This document shows positions 22,768-33,679 of a stretch of 64,000 bases of DNA, piece after piece. The position numbers and the translations under genes were made by a program. The DNA comes from Paraphaeosphaeria minitans (Eukaryota > Ascomycota > Dothideomycetes > Pleosporales > Didymosphaeriaceae), in NCBI GenBank assembly GCA_015832175.1, contig WJXW01000001.1, positions 2,728,001-2,792,000 of the forward strand, in the 5' to 3' direction. The notes below the pieces were generated by a model. The model was not told the origin of the DNA and did not search any database. It saw nothing but the letters and a program-made list of their open reading frames with translations. Each line of letters begins with the position of its first letter. Positions within the stretch are counted from its first letter, which is position 1.

Positions 22768-25189
22768 GCCGCGACGAAGTAACGCCAACTTGCGCTCAGC
22801 TTCTTGTACATGATTTGTGCATTGTGCTGTGTAACATCCAACACGTTAGACGTATATATATGCCTCTGCATCTGCAGCGCGTTTGAGCTACCTGCTTGCC
22901 CTTTACTGAGAATGTACTACTACAAGACAGTGCTCTGTGGGGCATCTTACGTGACAGAGACATACCATGGGAGGACGCGTTGCTGACTTCAGATAGCTGG
23001 GTGAGGGAAGGGTTGTCCTTGGTGTTGACGGTAGCTGATGCGCCCTTCCACGACAACATCATCACACGAACAATGCAGATTTAATCCTAATCGTCAACCG
23101 CTCAATCATCGTTACAGACCTATAATACCGCCTGTACATTTCCCCGGGCACGGAGGGCTCCTCTCGAACGCGTCCGAGCGCGCCGTACATACGATGTCCG
23201 AGTCTGTCCGTCACACAATCCGCCCCGTCAGACCTAAGCCACCTCCACACTGTCGACATGGGCTGGGGTGGCATCGCAAGACATCATGTAGATACTAGAA
23301 GAGAACACGACGCAGGTGAACCTTCCACACTGCGATCCAGGGTGCTGAACTGCTTCAAGAGAACATGATCTACCACATCGCTTGCCATGCGGAATCGATA
23401 TTGCGTCCCGAGTCAGACCCAAGGGCATCCGGGACACTAGACGAAGGCGCAGGCGGGAGATCGTCATTTATGACCAGGGTGCCGGTTTAGTTCGTCTCGT
23501 GGCGAATGCTCGCACGATGTGGACGAGTCTCCATCTCGGCGCCACCGGAAGATTACGGTCGGTAGGTACGGTAGGTAGCGGAACGGGAGCTAGTCGATTC
23601 GATTTTTCGAATGGTTCTGGGTCTCAGCACGTTGGGCGAGTAGGTAGAGACGATTCGATGGTGCCTACTCGGTTCCGAAGGGCTAGGACTGCTAGCACGC
23701 AGAGGTGTGGAGAGAGATGGATCTGTTGGGCGTGGGTTTCGCCGGCACTCTTCCTGCGTTGTCAATGTACTTACCTAGATACCTATCGGATAGACAAGTC
23801 TACCGAGGCTCTGCTGCTACACCGCCACGCCGCTGCAGCATCGTCTCGGTCGTTCCAGACAGGGAAGCGATGAAACATGCGAGTATCATCGTTCGCCATG
23901 CTTCCTGCGTCTGCGACTTGAATGGAATGACACCGAGATATGGAAATGGAACGATAGGCAGCATGTTCGACGCGACACTAGCGCGCATTGATGGCAGCCA
24001 ACGACGATGTCATAACGCTTCTTGCGCGGAAGCTTCGGAATACATTATTATACAGCGCATTCGATGCTCTACAATGGCGCATATCCACACTGTTTGGAAG
24101 AGGGTTGCGAGTGTGCATACGCGGATACGAACGTATACGAGGGTCCAGTAGCGCGGGTGATCTACGCGCGACACTGAATAACCGACCGTCCGGGAAACAC
24201 AGCGGCGTTTGTGGTGTTCCTCCGCCCTCTGACTGTGAATTTTTGTGGGGACTCAGTCTGTACACTCTCAATCATACTGTGTACTCGACCTCTGGCGCTA
24301 CCCCTGATATAGTTACTAGTGTATTTTACAATCCGTACTGTACATGTTCTGAACCTTAACCATGACTCAGATTAACCGATACTGGAAAGATCTCCCATGC
24401 TAACCCTTTACTAACGCTGTACTAACCCTAATCTTTTCTAGCTCCTACCTTACTGGCCTTCGCTGCAAATGTACCGTTGAGGTGATAAATACACTAGTAA
24501 CCATGTTAGGAGTAGCACCGGAGGTCGAGTGTGATTATACGCCAGGTCGAGCGTCATTTGACAATTCCCACAAAGTCGGACATGGGAGATCGACGGCCCA
24601 ACCAGGCAAGCTTACCGTTCAGGCGCGTCCTATGAGCGGCCGTGGGGTTCTGATTTTAAGCAGCCATCGGGGTTGTGATTTGCCCCTGGGCCCTTGATGA
24701 CAGCCCAACCTTGGAGCTGCAGGGTGTACGACGTACCGTTTGCACAGCGATGGCCTCATCAAGAACATGGCGGTGACCTCCAAAGCTGAGGGATCCTACA
24801 ACCATCATAAGCACTACTTGTTCATTGTCATTCCTCGACACCAGCAACAATAACAACACGGCCAGGCGACAGGGGAACCACGGCATCCAATGGGGCATCG
24901 GAGCCCGCCAAAAATAAGTCGACGCGCTGACGGGAGACAGGGACTAGCCCAAGCCTAAATAAGCCCACTTTGCCTCTCCTGGATGACCTCACTGGCCCAT
25001 TTAGTCCGTTCCGCGTTCCGCGCGGACCGAAGCCACCATGTTGACCCTCCCGGCTTTCAGATCAAGCTAAGAAATCATTTAACAACACCCAGCATCCGGC
25101 CTTCCCGATTGACAATTTCCCCAATATCCTCACCTTGCTGTGTCTCCGTAGAACCAATTCCTACCGCAGACATCGTTTAGGTTCCGAAC
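22768..25189. other. 2.4 kb spacer without a supported gene
   Basis: Several open frames of 60-160 codons occur on both strands (for example 23382-23873 plus), but none has protein-like composition, recognisable motifs or good splice context. Near 24390-24440 there are degenerate CTAACCC-like motifs that faintly recall telomeric repeats but are too irregular to call. The last 200 bp are presumed promoter of the phospholipase gene. Confidence 0.45.
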
Positions 25190-27284
25190 ATGAGGTATTC
25201 ATTGTTTGCCGCGTCGGCTCTCGCGTCTTTGGGGAGCGGTAAGCCAAGGTTACGCGCCCTCGCCCCTGATCTGTGCTTACAATGGAAACAGCATCCTCGG
25301 TTGGCCGGGCAGAAATTGAGCAGATTGAAGCAAATGCGGCATACAGGGCAGTAGAGGTCTACAAAAGAGCTACGAACGAAGCACCCAATGGATATGCGCC
25401 AGCAGACGTGGACTGCCCATCAGACCGGCCGAGCATCCGGAAGGGAGACACACTCTCAAAGAACGAGACGGATTGGCTGAAATCCAGGAGACCGAAAACT
25501 GTGGATCCCATGCGCGAACTTTTGACGAGAATTAATATTGACGGCTTTGATGCTGGGAAATATATTGACGACAATCGCGACAACACGACGAATCTACCCA
25601 ATATTGGAATCGCTTTCTCTGGAGGTGGTTACCGTGCTATGTTGAACGGTGCGGGTGCGCTTGCCGCATTCGACAGCAGGACCCCTAACGCAACGAACGG
25701 CGCAGGCCAGCTGGGAGGACTCCTGCAAGCATCGACCTACATTGCTGGTCTGTCAGGCGGTGGTTGGCTTCTCGGAAGTATCTACATGAACAACTTCACC
25801 TCGGTTCAAAACATCATCGATCACAACGAGCCAGGTGATATTTGGCAGTTGGGCAACTCGATCCTGAAAGGTGCGTTAAATGGAGTAAGAATCTTGACGT
25901 GCGACACTAACTCTGGACAGGCCCGGAGACTGGAGGCATTCAAATTTTGAGCACCGCTGAGTACTACGGCAACCTTGTAGACACAGTCACCGACAAGAAG
26001 CATGCCCTTGGAGGCTTTGACACTTCGCTCACTGACTACTGGGCGCGGGCTCTTTCATTCCAGTTCGTCAATGCTACTGACGGAGGACCCGGATATACTT
26101 GGTCGTCGATTCAAGACGATCCTGACTTCAAGAATGCCGACGCGCCGTTCCCCATACTGATTGCGCTTGAGCGAGCTCCCGGACAGGCGGTTCTCTCACT
26201 CAATTCCACAAATATTGAGTTCAACCCGTTTGAGATGGGCAGTTTCGACCCGACGCTCTATGGTTTCGCCCCATTGAAGTACGTTGGTTCCAACTTCTCA
26301 AACGGCGAGCTACCAGACAACGAGAAGTGTGTCCGCGGATTCGACAACGGTGGTTTCGTCATGGGAACCAGCTCGTCGCTGTTCAACCAGATCATCCTGC
26401 AGCTGCAAGATGACAATAGCGCCCCAGCGCTGATCAAGACTGCTTTGGAAGGCATTCTAGGGGCACTTGGCCAGAATGATGATGATATCGCGGATTATAC
26501 TCCCAACCCATTCCAAGGATACAACAACCGAACCAACCCCAACTCGAACACTAACAGGCTCACGCTCGTCGACGGTGGTGAGGATTTGCAGAATATCCCC
26601 TTCAACCCCCTGATCCAGCCGCACCGCGAGGTGGACGTGATCTTTGCCATCGACTCTTCCGCCGATACCGTTGAGCCTACAGACTCGGCACAGAACTGGC
26701 CCAACGGTACATCCCTCGTCGCAACTTACGAGCGTACCAGCAACGCCAGTATCCAGAACAACACGGCCTTCCCCTACATCCCCGACACAAACACCTTCGT
26801 CAACCTCGGCCTCAACAACCGCCCGACCTTCTTCGGCTGCGACTCCGGAAACCTGACTGGCCGCGGCGTCTCCCCGATCATCGTGTACATCCCCAACGCG
26901 CCCTACGTCTTCCTCTCCAACATGTCCACCTTCGCAAAGCTCGCCTACAACAACACCGAGCGTAACGCCATGATCCTCAACGGCTACGACGTCGCCACCA
27001 TGGGCAACAACACCCGCGCGGGCTACGAAGACTGGACCACTTGCGTCGGCTGCGCCATCGTCTCGCGCTCGCTCAACCGCACAAACACGAAGATGCCCGA
27101 CGCGTGCTCAAAGTGCTTCGACAAGTACTGCTGGAACGGTACACGCGCGGACAACACTCCCCCGCCGTACTGGCCCGAGATGATACTCCAGGAGATCAAG
27201 GTCAAGAGCGGGGTAGCCAAGTTCCTGCCCAATGTCGTTGGGTTGGCTGTCGCGGCGGCGGTTTCGGGCCTGCTTATGATGTAG
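25190..27284 (+). CDS. plb1: Lysophospholipase / phospholipase B, secreted and GPI-anchored
   Basis: Three exons, 25190-25238, 25292-25870 and 25921-27284, give 663 residues; introns are 53 and 50 bp. The tiny first exon encodes the signal peptide (MRYSLFAASALASLGS). The enzyme removes acyl chains from phospholipids and lysophospholipids at the cell surface or outside the cell. Family marks are FSGGGYRAMLNGAG (oxyanion region), the nucleophile motif GLSGGGWLLGS, and the catalytic Asp region VDGGEDLQNIPFNPL. Many NxS/T sites and a Cys-rich C-terminal part (CVGCAIVSRS, ACSKCFDKYCW) are also seen. The final hydrophobic segment (VVGLAVAAAVSGLLMM) looks like a GPI-anchor signal. Length fits fungal PLBs (about 600-700). 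Confidence 0.95.
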
Positions 27285-27628
27285 TGTGTCTTCTTGCGGC
27301 ATGATTGCATAATGTTCGGATACTTCAAGAGACCGGATTTTGGGGGCATGGATTTTTTTTTGGCATTTGAATGGGCATTGGTAGCGTTTTGGATCTGTAT
27401 TTATGTGGTATTTTTTGGTGCATAGAGCGGTGCTTGGATATTCGGAATACTTTACTGAAAAGTACCTCCATGTCTTCTTCATCTAGACGATTGTCTTCCA
27501 ATGTAATTGCATCGAGGATAGCCTTGGTGCGGCATGTTCCACATACGGCCGCGCTAGAACTCGCCCCCACCTGCCGGTGACTTTGCCCACCTCATTTATT
27601 ACACCCTACTCCAATTCATCGTCCCACA
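27285..27628. other. Spacer between phospholipase B and Zn2Cys6 regulator
   Basis: 344 bp between two tandem plus-strand genes. It should hold one 3' end and one promoter. Nothing else is seen. Confidence 0.5.
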
Positions 27629-29054
27629 ATGCCACCAAAACGCAAACGTCAGGAAGACGCAGAGTTTGGCTCCCTGTGGATGCACGCTGCTACAAACACC
27701 CCACCGCGCAGAAAGGCATGTCGGCAGTGCTTCGAGGCGAAGGTGCGGTGTAACCACACGAGGCCGGTCTGTTCGCGCTGCGTACGTAGAACCGCTACCT
27801 ATAGTAAAACATGTGTCCCAGGAGACACAGAGTCATGTTGCTATCAGAGCCGAATGCAAATCCTCGCCGATGAAGCAAATCGCTGACATACCACATGCCC
27901 AGACCCGCCTCGCCCTCCACTGCGACTTCTCCGGCGCAGCAAAAGAGCCTCGCTCAAGCATCCCTACCATTTCTGATCTCACTACCGGGAGAGAAGCGTC
28001 TAACACAGCCCTCTATGGGACACGGCACACCGCGGACCCAGCCACCGTCTTCCCCTACCCAACCCCGCTCTCCACGTCCCCCCAAGCCAGAGCCACGCCG
28101 CAACACCCTGCCCCCAACCCCCTCACCCCTGACCACCAACCCATCCCTCTCGTTTGCACTGTCGATGCAGAAAGAGTCCGCGACCGCTGGCTCGCCGGCT
28201 GGGTCCCCGCGCCCGACCAGCGCCCCAAGAACCTCTCCCGCGGGACCGCCGTGTTCATCCACAGCGTGCTGCGAGCGTACCCGCAGATGCTATGTCGAGG
28301 GAACCTGCCACCCATCATGCACAAACTGCAGTTGGTGGACGGGACATTGCCTCTGCCGCTGGCGAACACTGCGTGCATTGCACGGATGTGGGAGGGGCTC
28401 GGGGAGGGGTCAAAGGGGTTCGCAGAAGGCGGCAGAGCCATGGTGAGAGACACGACCACGGCGCAGATGTCGAAACTAGGTGCGCAGACGACCACCCCGA
28501 CCACGGGCACGCCGTGGGACCTCGTCGCCGCGGTCCAGGCGTACGTCATGTACGCGACGCTGCTCGTCGCACCCGACAGCACCCCGGTGATCCCGCAGCA
28601 TCTCATGCTCACCCTGCAGGACCTTGCCCACGCAGTCTGCCAGTCCGGCCTCGTGCACCCCTCCGAGATCCCCTCCGAGCGCTCCTCCCCGGGCTCCCGC
28701 CCTGCTTGGTCCCACTGGGTCCTCGCCGAGGCCAAGCGCCGCGCCCTTATAGCCGTGTACCTCCTCGACGACTGCGTCAATGTCTTCGCGGGCGTGTCTT
28801 GCATCCGCGGCGACGAGCTGGCGCAACTGCCCGCGCCCTGCAGTGAGAAGCTGTGGCGCGCCGAGAGCGAGGAAACGTGGGAGAGGCTGTGGGATGTGCA
28901 TGTTGCGGAGTGGGCGGGGGGTGGCTTGAGGTTGGAAGAGCTGTGGGGGACGGAGGTGAGGGGGGATGAGAGGGTGGAGAGGTGGGTGCGGGATGTGGAT
29001 GCGTTGGGGATGACGGTTTTGGGGGTTACGACGGCAATATCTGGGAATCGGTGA
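27629..29054 (+). CDS. Zn2Cys6 fungal transcription factor
   Basis: Two exons, 27629-27781 and 27903-29054, joined over a 121 bp intron (GTACGT..CCCAG, CTGAC upstream of the acceptor), give 434 residues. The join was chosen because it completes a perfect binuclear cluster: C31-x2-C34-x6-C41-x6-C48-x2-C51-x6-C58, with the sixth Cys coming from exon 2. A basic N-terminus (PPKRKRQ) may act as nuclear signal. The C-terminal half has the helical pattern of short cluster-type fungal regulators (WSHWVLAEAKRRALIAVYLL, CVNVFAGVSC, LPAPCSEKLWRA). The DNA target is unknown. The neighbours do not form an obvious biosynthetic cluster, so no target pathway is suggested. A 40 bp alternative intron ending at 27821 keeps the frame but misplaces the sixth Cys. 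Confidence 0.88.
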
Positions 29055-29791
29055 CACCATCCTCTAGGTGTCGGTTCTGAGATTCCTTCCGCCCTCGATT
29101 GGTCCGGCGTTCCCACGATCGGACTTGCTTCGCAGCAACAGTAGTTTGTAGGCTTGAGCGCTGGATTGCAGAGTGCAACTGAGAGTGGAGGAGAGAGCAA
29201 TGGCTTGGAATTGAGATATTACGCTAGGATTTGAACTGAGAACATGAACGCTGTTAAGTATGACCGCAGAGCAAAAGCAGTGCCCAACCACCAGGGTAGA
29301 GGGGTATCTTCGCGAAACAAGACAAGAACAAACCACGCAGAAACACCAAGGATAACGTCAACGCCGAGCTAAACCCATAATGTGAAATGCTCCCTGCTCA
29401 GCCATGCGTGCAATGCGTTGTGGCGTGCTGAAGACGAAGGTCCGAATAGGCCGACGGAAGCGCTTTTTCTTTGTCGGCGTAAATCGTCGAATCAGGAGTA
29501 ATCCTGGTGCACATCTTCATGCACCACAGCAAGCAAGATGCGCGCTGGCAAGCGCGCTGGCAACCATCATGTCGTCCGTCGACCCCTCATTACATCATTT
29601 CGTCGTATTCCTTCTTGCATTTTCTACCGCGCCTCGGACCGCACCGACTGGGAGCGTATCGATCCCGTATCCTGGTACTGTTGGTACCCCTCGCCGCTGT
29701 TGCGGTGGTATCCGTCGTTCCACGCGCCGATGCGGCTGTACAACCTATGCTCTATTAGAGGGACTACCAAGGACAATCGGAGCTGGCTTGC
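29055..29791. other. Convergent spacer
   Basis: 737 bp between the ends of the regulator (plus) and the four-helix membrane protein (minus). Open frames here are short, overlap one another and show no protein-like features. Confidence 0.45.
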
Positions 29792-30611
29792 CTACTGCTC
29801 GTCTTGTACGATCTCGAGGTTGTCCTCTGGAAGCAGCTCGTAATCGCCCTCAGGCGGCAGGTAAAGGGCCGAGGCCACCATGCCGAGGCTGGCCAGGAAG
29901 AGGGTTACCCATGATGCGGTGCAGAGGGACCAGGAGGCGTCGAGGTAGTGGCCTGGCACGGAGAAGCGGTCGTGGTGGTCAAAGAGGTAGGCCTGGGTAT
30001 GTTAGCGCTTGCGAACTGTGGAATCGCAGGAGCGTTGGGGAGGGAGAGGAAATTGAGGTGCAGGGTTTTGCAAATGTGGTGGCAAGAGGTAGACATACCA
30101 CGATAGACATGCCAACGCACTGTACAAAGGCACAGAACAGCAGAAGTGTGCTGACAATCTGCCATCCGGCGGCCCTTCGCTGCACTCCACCCGAGATGAT
30201 GACGATGAAGGACACGAGCGTGCACAGCTCCAGGGCGACGTCGAGGGAGATGAAGAAGCCAAGGGACCTCCACATGTTGCAGAAGCTTTCGTCTGTCTTG
30301 CAGTATTCGCGACTAGGAAACTGCGCGTACTCGGGCACGTTGGGAACATTCGTGTAGCGGCTGTGGAGTCCGTAAGACATTTTGCGCCCGTCGTTATTCT
30401 GGCGGCAATTAGACAGGTGTTCGAGTACTGTAATTATGAGCAGGCGAGGGGACTCACTGGGTCGAAGCTGATCCATCGCGGCATGCAGATGCTGGCGACG
30501 GTCATTGCCGTGCCTGTATGCCTTAGCTGGTGCCTCGCTATGCTGCAAATTCCCTCACTCACTGGCAAGGGTAAGCCAGAGGCCGACGCTGTATACTATT
30601 CTTCGCGTCAT
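29792..30611 (-). CDS. Four-helix (PMP22/claudin-like) membrane protein
   Basis: Four exons, 30611-30563, 30513-30458, 30398-30099 and 29992-29792, give 201 residues; introns are 49, 59 and 106 bp. The protein starts MTRRIVYSVGLWLTLAS and has four hydrophobic segments: about residues 6-28, 83-107 (LGFFISLDVALELCTLVSFI), 112-136 (WQIVSTLLLFCAFVQCVG) and 153-177. A Cys-containing extracytoplasmic loop between segments 1 and 2 (YGLHSRYTNV..EYCKTDESFCNMW) and a short acidic tail (DYELLPEDNLEIVQDEQ) complete it. This topology fits the PMP22/claudin-like families of filamentous fungi. Its cellular role is not known to me. The small exons were joined by frame and hydrophobic continuity. Confidence 0.82.
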
Positions 30612-31677
30612 GCTGTGAAGAGGCGCACAGTGTACACGCGCAGACAAGCCGAGATGGAGAGAGGTGAAGATGGCAGGCTTGCGTGACGACGGTTCGCCTT
30701 ATTGCTCCCGCTTCAACGAGAAGATCGGGCGATGACGATGGTGGAATTGGGCCACCCGCTCTTTAGCGCCCTTCGTGCGCGACACTAGGCCGAGTGTAAT
30801 TGATTCACCGCCTACTGCCACACCATCTTCTTTGTGATGATAGATAGCGGATATCGCGCTGGATGTTGGGTGCCCCTACGTGGAGCCTTCGTCCAACGCC
30901 GTGAGGCTGGCTAGCCCATGCATAGGTACCTACCTACAGAGCCTCAGCTCGCGACTCGAGGCCATCACGAAGAAGTGACGCCCAGTCAGCATTTGCGCCC
31001 TTCTCCGACTGACCACCCTACTCCCAGCATCTCCCCAGCAACTCAGGGCCAACTCATCTGGGAGCTCCGAACTTCGAAGGATCATTCAACATCAAAGTAG
31101 CACAGGAAGCGGGGTTGCGGCGCGTCGAGAAGACTCCTTGCTGACGGCCATGGAGCATCCACTTTCGCGATTCCCATGGGCCAGCTAGACTAGGTACCTA
31201 CTAGGTACCTATAATAAGGCGCCAGCCACACACGGCCTGCGACTCTCCACCAAGTCCCCCGAACATGTGGGGGCGCCCGGCAGCCCAGAATTCTCCTGCC
31301 ATTCGCGGACCTTGCCGATCCATCAGATGCGTGAGGCGCTAAAGGCATCTGGACGTGTGCAGCAAGAAGACGACAAAGTCATCTGTGCTCATCCCCGCAT
31401 GTTGTACGCAGCGGCCTTCCGAGCGCGACGCAAGCCAAGGGCGGAGGATGCATCATCGAGCCATGTGCACCCGCCAGAGCATCTGTTTGGTGTGGCGCGA
31501 GTGGCTCTGGTTCGTCGGTGGCCGAGCGATAGATTTGCCAAAGGTTGTGTGCTTAGATACGATGCGGTGATGGACAAGGGTTGCCCAACCCCAGCCTACA
31601 TAGAACCTACCTAGATATGGGAGAAGCTTTTTTCTTCTGCATGGTCTATCTGGGGGCATTTGCAGCGTTGGAACCTT
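30612..31677. other. Intergenic spacer with GGTACC palindromes
   Basis: About 1 kb without a supported gene. The open frame at 31267-31614 has no recognisable features. It includes TAGGTACCTACCTA at 30923 and the pair at 31189-31215. Confidence 0.45.
31189..31215 (+). repeat. TAGGTACCTA palindrome, two tandem copies
   Basis: Two adjacent copies of CTAGGTACCTA separated by one base. The same palindrome recurs at 30923, 40109 and 44590-44795. Confidence 0.8.
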
Positions 31678-31812
31678 CTCGTCTTGAACATATCGCACAA
31701 GAGGTATTTACATCAAGTACATAGAGTATAAAAGCCGCCCCTCGTCTTGAAAATATCGTACAAGAGGTATTTATATAAAGTACATAGGGTATAGAAGCCG
31801 CTCCTCGTCTAG
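31678..31812 (+). repeat. 63-bp tandem duplication at the 3' end of the rRNA methyltransferase gene
   Basis: Copies at 31678-31740 and 31741-31803, plus the beginning of a third at 31804. Each starts CTCGTCTTGAA and ends AGCCGC. Differences include CA to TA changes. The array abuts and slightly enters the coding end at 31809. Confidence 0.88.
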
Positions 31813-33255
31813 AAGACCATGTTACCGGCCGCCCGAGGCTTCGGCTTTTGCAGCATGTCGTAGCAAAGTAACGACGCCGCCACGCTGACGTTGAGACTGT
31901 CTACGCCTATTTCATCAACATCTCGTCCGTGCCGGATGCCGACCTTGTAATGAGCCAAGTTCAGCAGACTTGTTCGCAGTCCCGTTCCTTCGGCGCCCAC
32001 CATCAGGATCGTGGCATGACTTTCGACAGGACAATGCTCCACAGGCAGACGTTTTGTGCTCCGAGCTCCTGTATATATCACTTCGCTGGTGGGAGCACTT
32101 GGTTTGATTCTGGACAATGCCCCCTGAAGAGCCGGCTGCTCCAAAGGGGGAACGGCATCACTGGCGTATATTCTCCACCCAGCACGCGCACTGCGCCCTA
32201 AAAAGTCCGTGCCTTGGTTGACCTTGAAGATGGGTATGGCTTCAGCTGCGCCGGCCGAGGCTTTGAGTGCAATATGACTCCATGGTGCGCTCTGGCGCGT
32301 AGGAGTGACGATGGCGTCGACACCGAGGAAATACGCCGAGCGAGCAATGGCGCCTAGGTTGCCCTCGTCGAGCACTCCATCGGCATAGAGTACCAGAGGG
32401 TGTCTCCATCCCGCAGAATTGTACGTGAACCGGGTCTGTTTGCCATTGACTTCCAGGTCCTCCCTACTCTGGCTGTCCAATGCAACTTCGAACTGCCCCA
32501 GGTTGATGTTCGACGACACTAATGATATGAGAGGCGGAACGGGAAGAGGCGATGCTTCAAGGATGAAGCCCTGAACCATCAGTAAGTGGGATATCTGGAC
32601 GCGTGCTGCATGGACTACCTGCATTGTGTGGTCTGCCACTGCTAGCTTTGTCAAACGCTTGCAGGTATTCATCGCCGACTTCTCTAATATCGACCTTCTT
32701 TTTCGCTCTTGCCACAAGTGCAGTTAACCCTGCGTGAGAAGCGCCTCGTGTATGGATATATAGTTTGTGAAGCTTCCGACGATTTGCCTTGATGGCAGCT
32801 AAGACGCTCGAGTATCCGTAGATGAACTCGGAAGCCGCTGTGGTGTATGGGAGCGATTCGATGCGAGCTGCACTTCTCCGGGTGTCATCTCCATATCTTT
32901 CTTGGTGTTCTGCAGCGTTGGTCGACGTGGTAGTGCGTAAGCTGACCGTATTATTCCGATATGAGCCTCTTGCTGCTCCTGCGAAACGTGGCGAGCCTGT
33001 GCTCAGGCTCTTTTCCCCCAGGAAGAGGTTTTTGGCACCTCGCCTCTCGGGGCCCGTAGCTCTTTCTGCTTGAAAGCGTCTTCGGTCTCCTCGACTGTCT
33101 TTTCCTGCCGCAAATTCGAGCTCCCTGTCACCAGAGCTCCTGCCTCGCTCGATGGCAGCGGTGATTGACTTGTTTCTTCCTTCACTGCGTGTGCCGAGGC
33201 ATGTGAGACGCGGTATTCGGAGGATCTTGGGGCGTAGGGGGCCAGATTGCAGCAT
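31809..33255 (-). CDS. mrm1: Mitochondrial 21S rRNA 2'-O-ribose methyltransferase (MRM1-like, SpoU family)
   Basis: Two exons, 33255-32623 and 32570-31809, give 464 residues. The enzyme methylates the ribose 2'-O of a guanosine in mitochondrial large-subunit rRNA. The N-terminus (MLQSGPLRPKILRIPRLTCL) is Arg-rich and lacks acidic residues, as expected for a mitochondrial presequence. The SpoU substrate-binding domain (YGYSSVLAAIKANRRKLHKLYI) is followed by three SPOUT knot motifs: DEGNLGAIARSAYFLGVDAI, ILMVGAEGTGLR and SLNVSVAASLL. The intron 32622-32571 (52 bp) appears to start with GC, not GT. Only this join gives the family signature RPHN/GFILEASPLP in frame (equivalent to PHQG). Its start codon is 424 bp from that of the divergent chromatin remodeller. 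Confidence 0.93.
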
Positions 33256-33679
33256 GGCAGGACGAGCGTGAGGTTCTAGCTGTAACGTCTTCCCAGCGAT
33301 GGTATGTGCTTTTGGGGCTTGTCTCAAAGTTCTACGACGTTGAACCCATTGTTTTCTGGTCTACAAAGAGCGATATACCTACTTGATATATGGAGGGTGT
33401 CGGGGCGAAACTTTCCGATGGTCCGTGCTCGAACGCGTCGCGCCTGCTCGACGTCGATTAGAGTCCAAACCACGAATCCCTCCCGGCGCGCAGTGGAGAC
33501 CACCCATTCAAAAGGAACCTCCCTCTCTATCTCCAGTCTATAGGCTTGCTGCCTGCCACTCCGACATTGGCAAATCACCCCGCGTCCAACCCATCTTCCG
33601 TTGAGACTGCCGCAACAGATTCGTTCCAAGGTTGACCTCGCAACGGCTTGCCCGCACGAGGGTGCTCCGTGAATCCAGT
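33256..33679. promoter_or_regulatory. Bidirectional promoter, MRM1-like / Mit1-like
   Basis: 424 bp lie between two divergent start codons, so both promoters must fit here. No TATA box was seen on either strand. Confidence 0.45.

Noticed and set aside
23382..23873. 163-codon frame in the 2.4 kb spacer
   Set aside because: Arg-rich, no motifs, no conserved pattern, and no supporting splice structure.
24380..24440. Interstitial telomere-like CTAACCC motifs
   Set aside because: Only a few irregular copies are present, and they could be chance or intron-branch-like strings; not enough to call telomeric sequence.
27782..27821. 40-bp alternative intron in the Zn2Cys6 gene
   Set aside because: It keeps the frame but leaves the sixth cysteine misplaced, whereas the 121-bp intron gives the exact cluster spacing.
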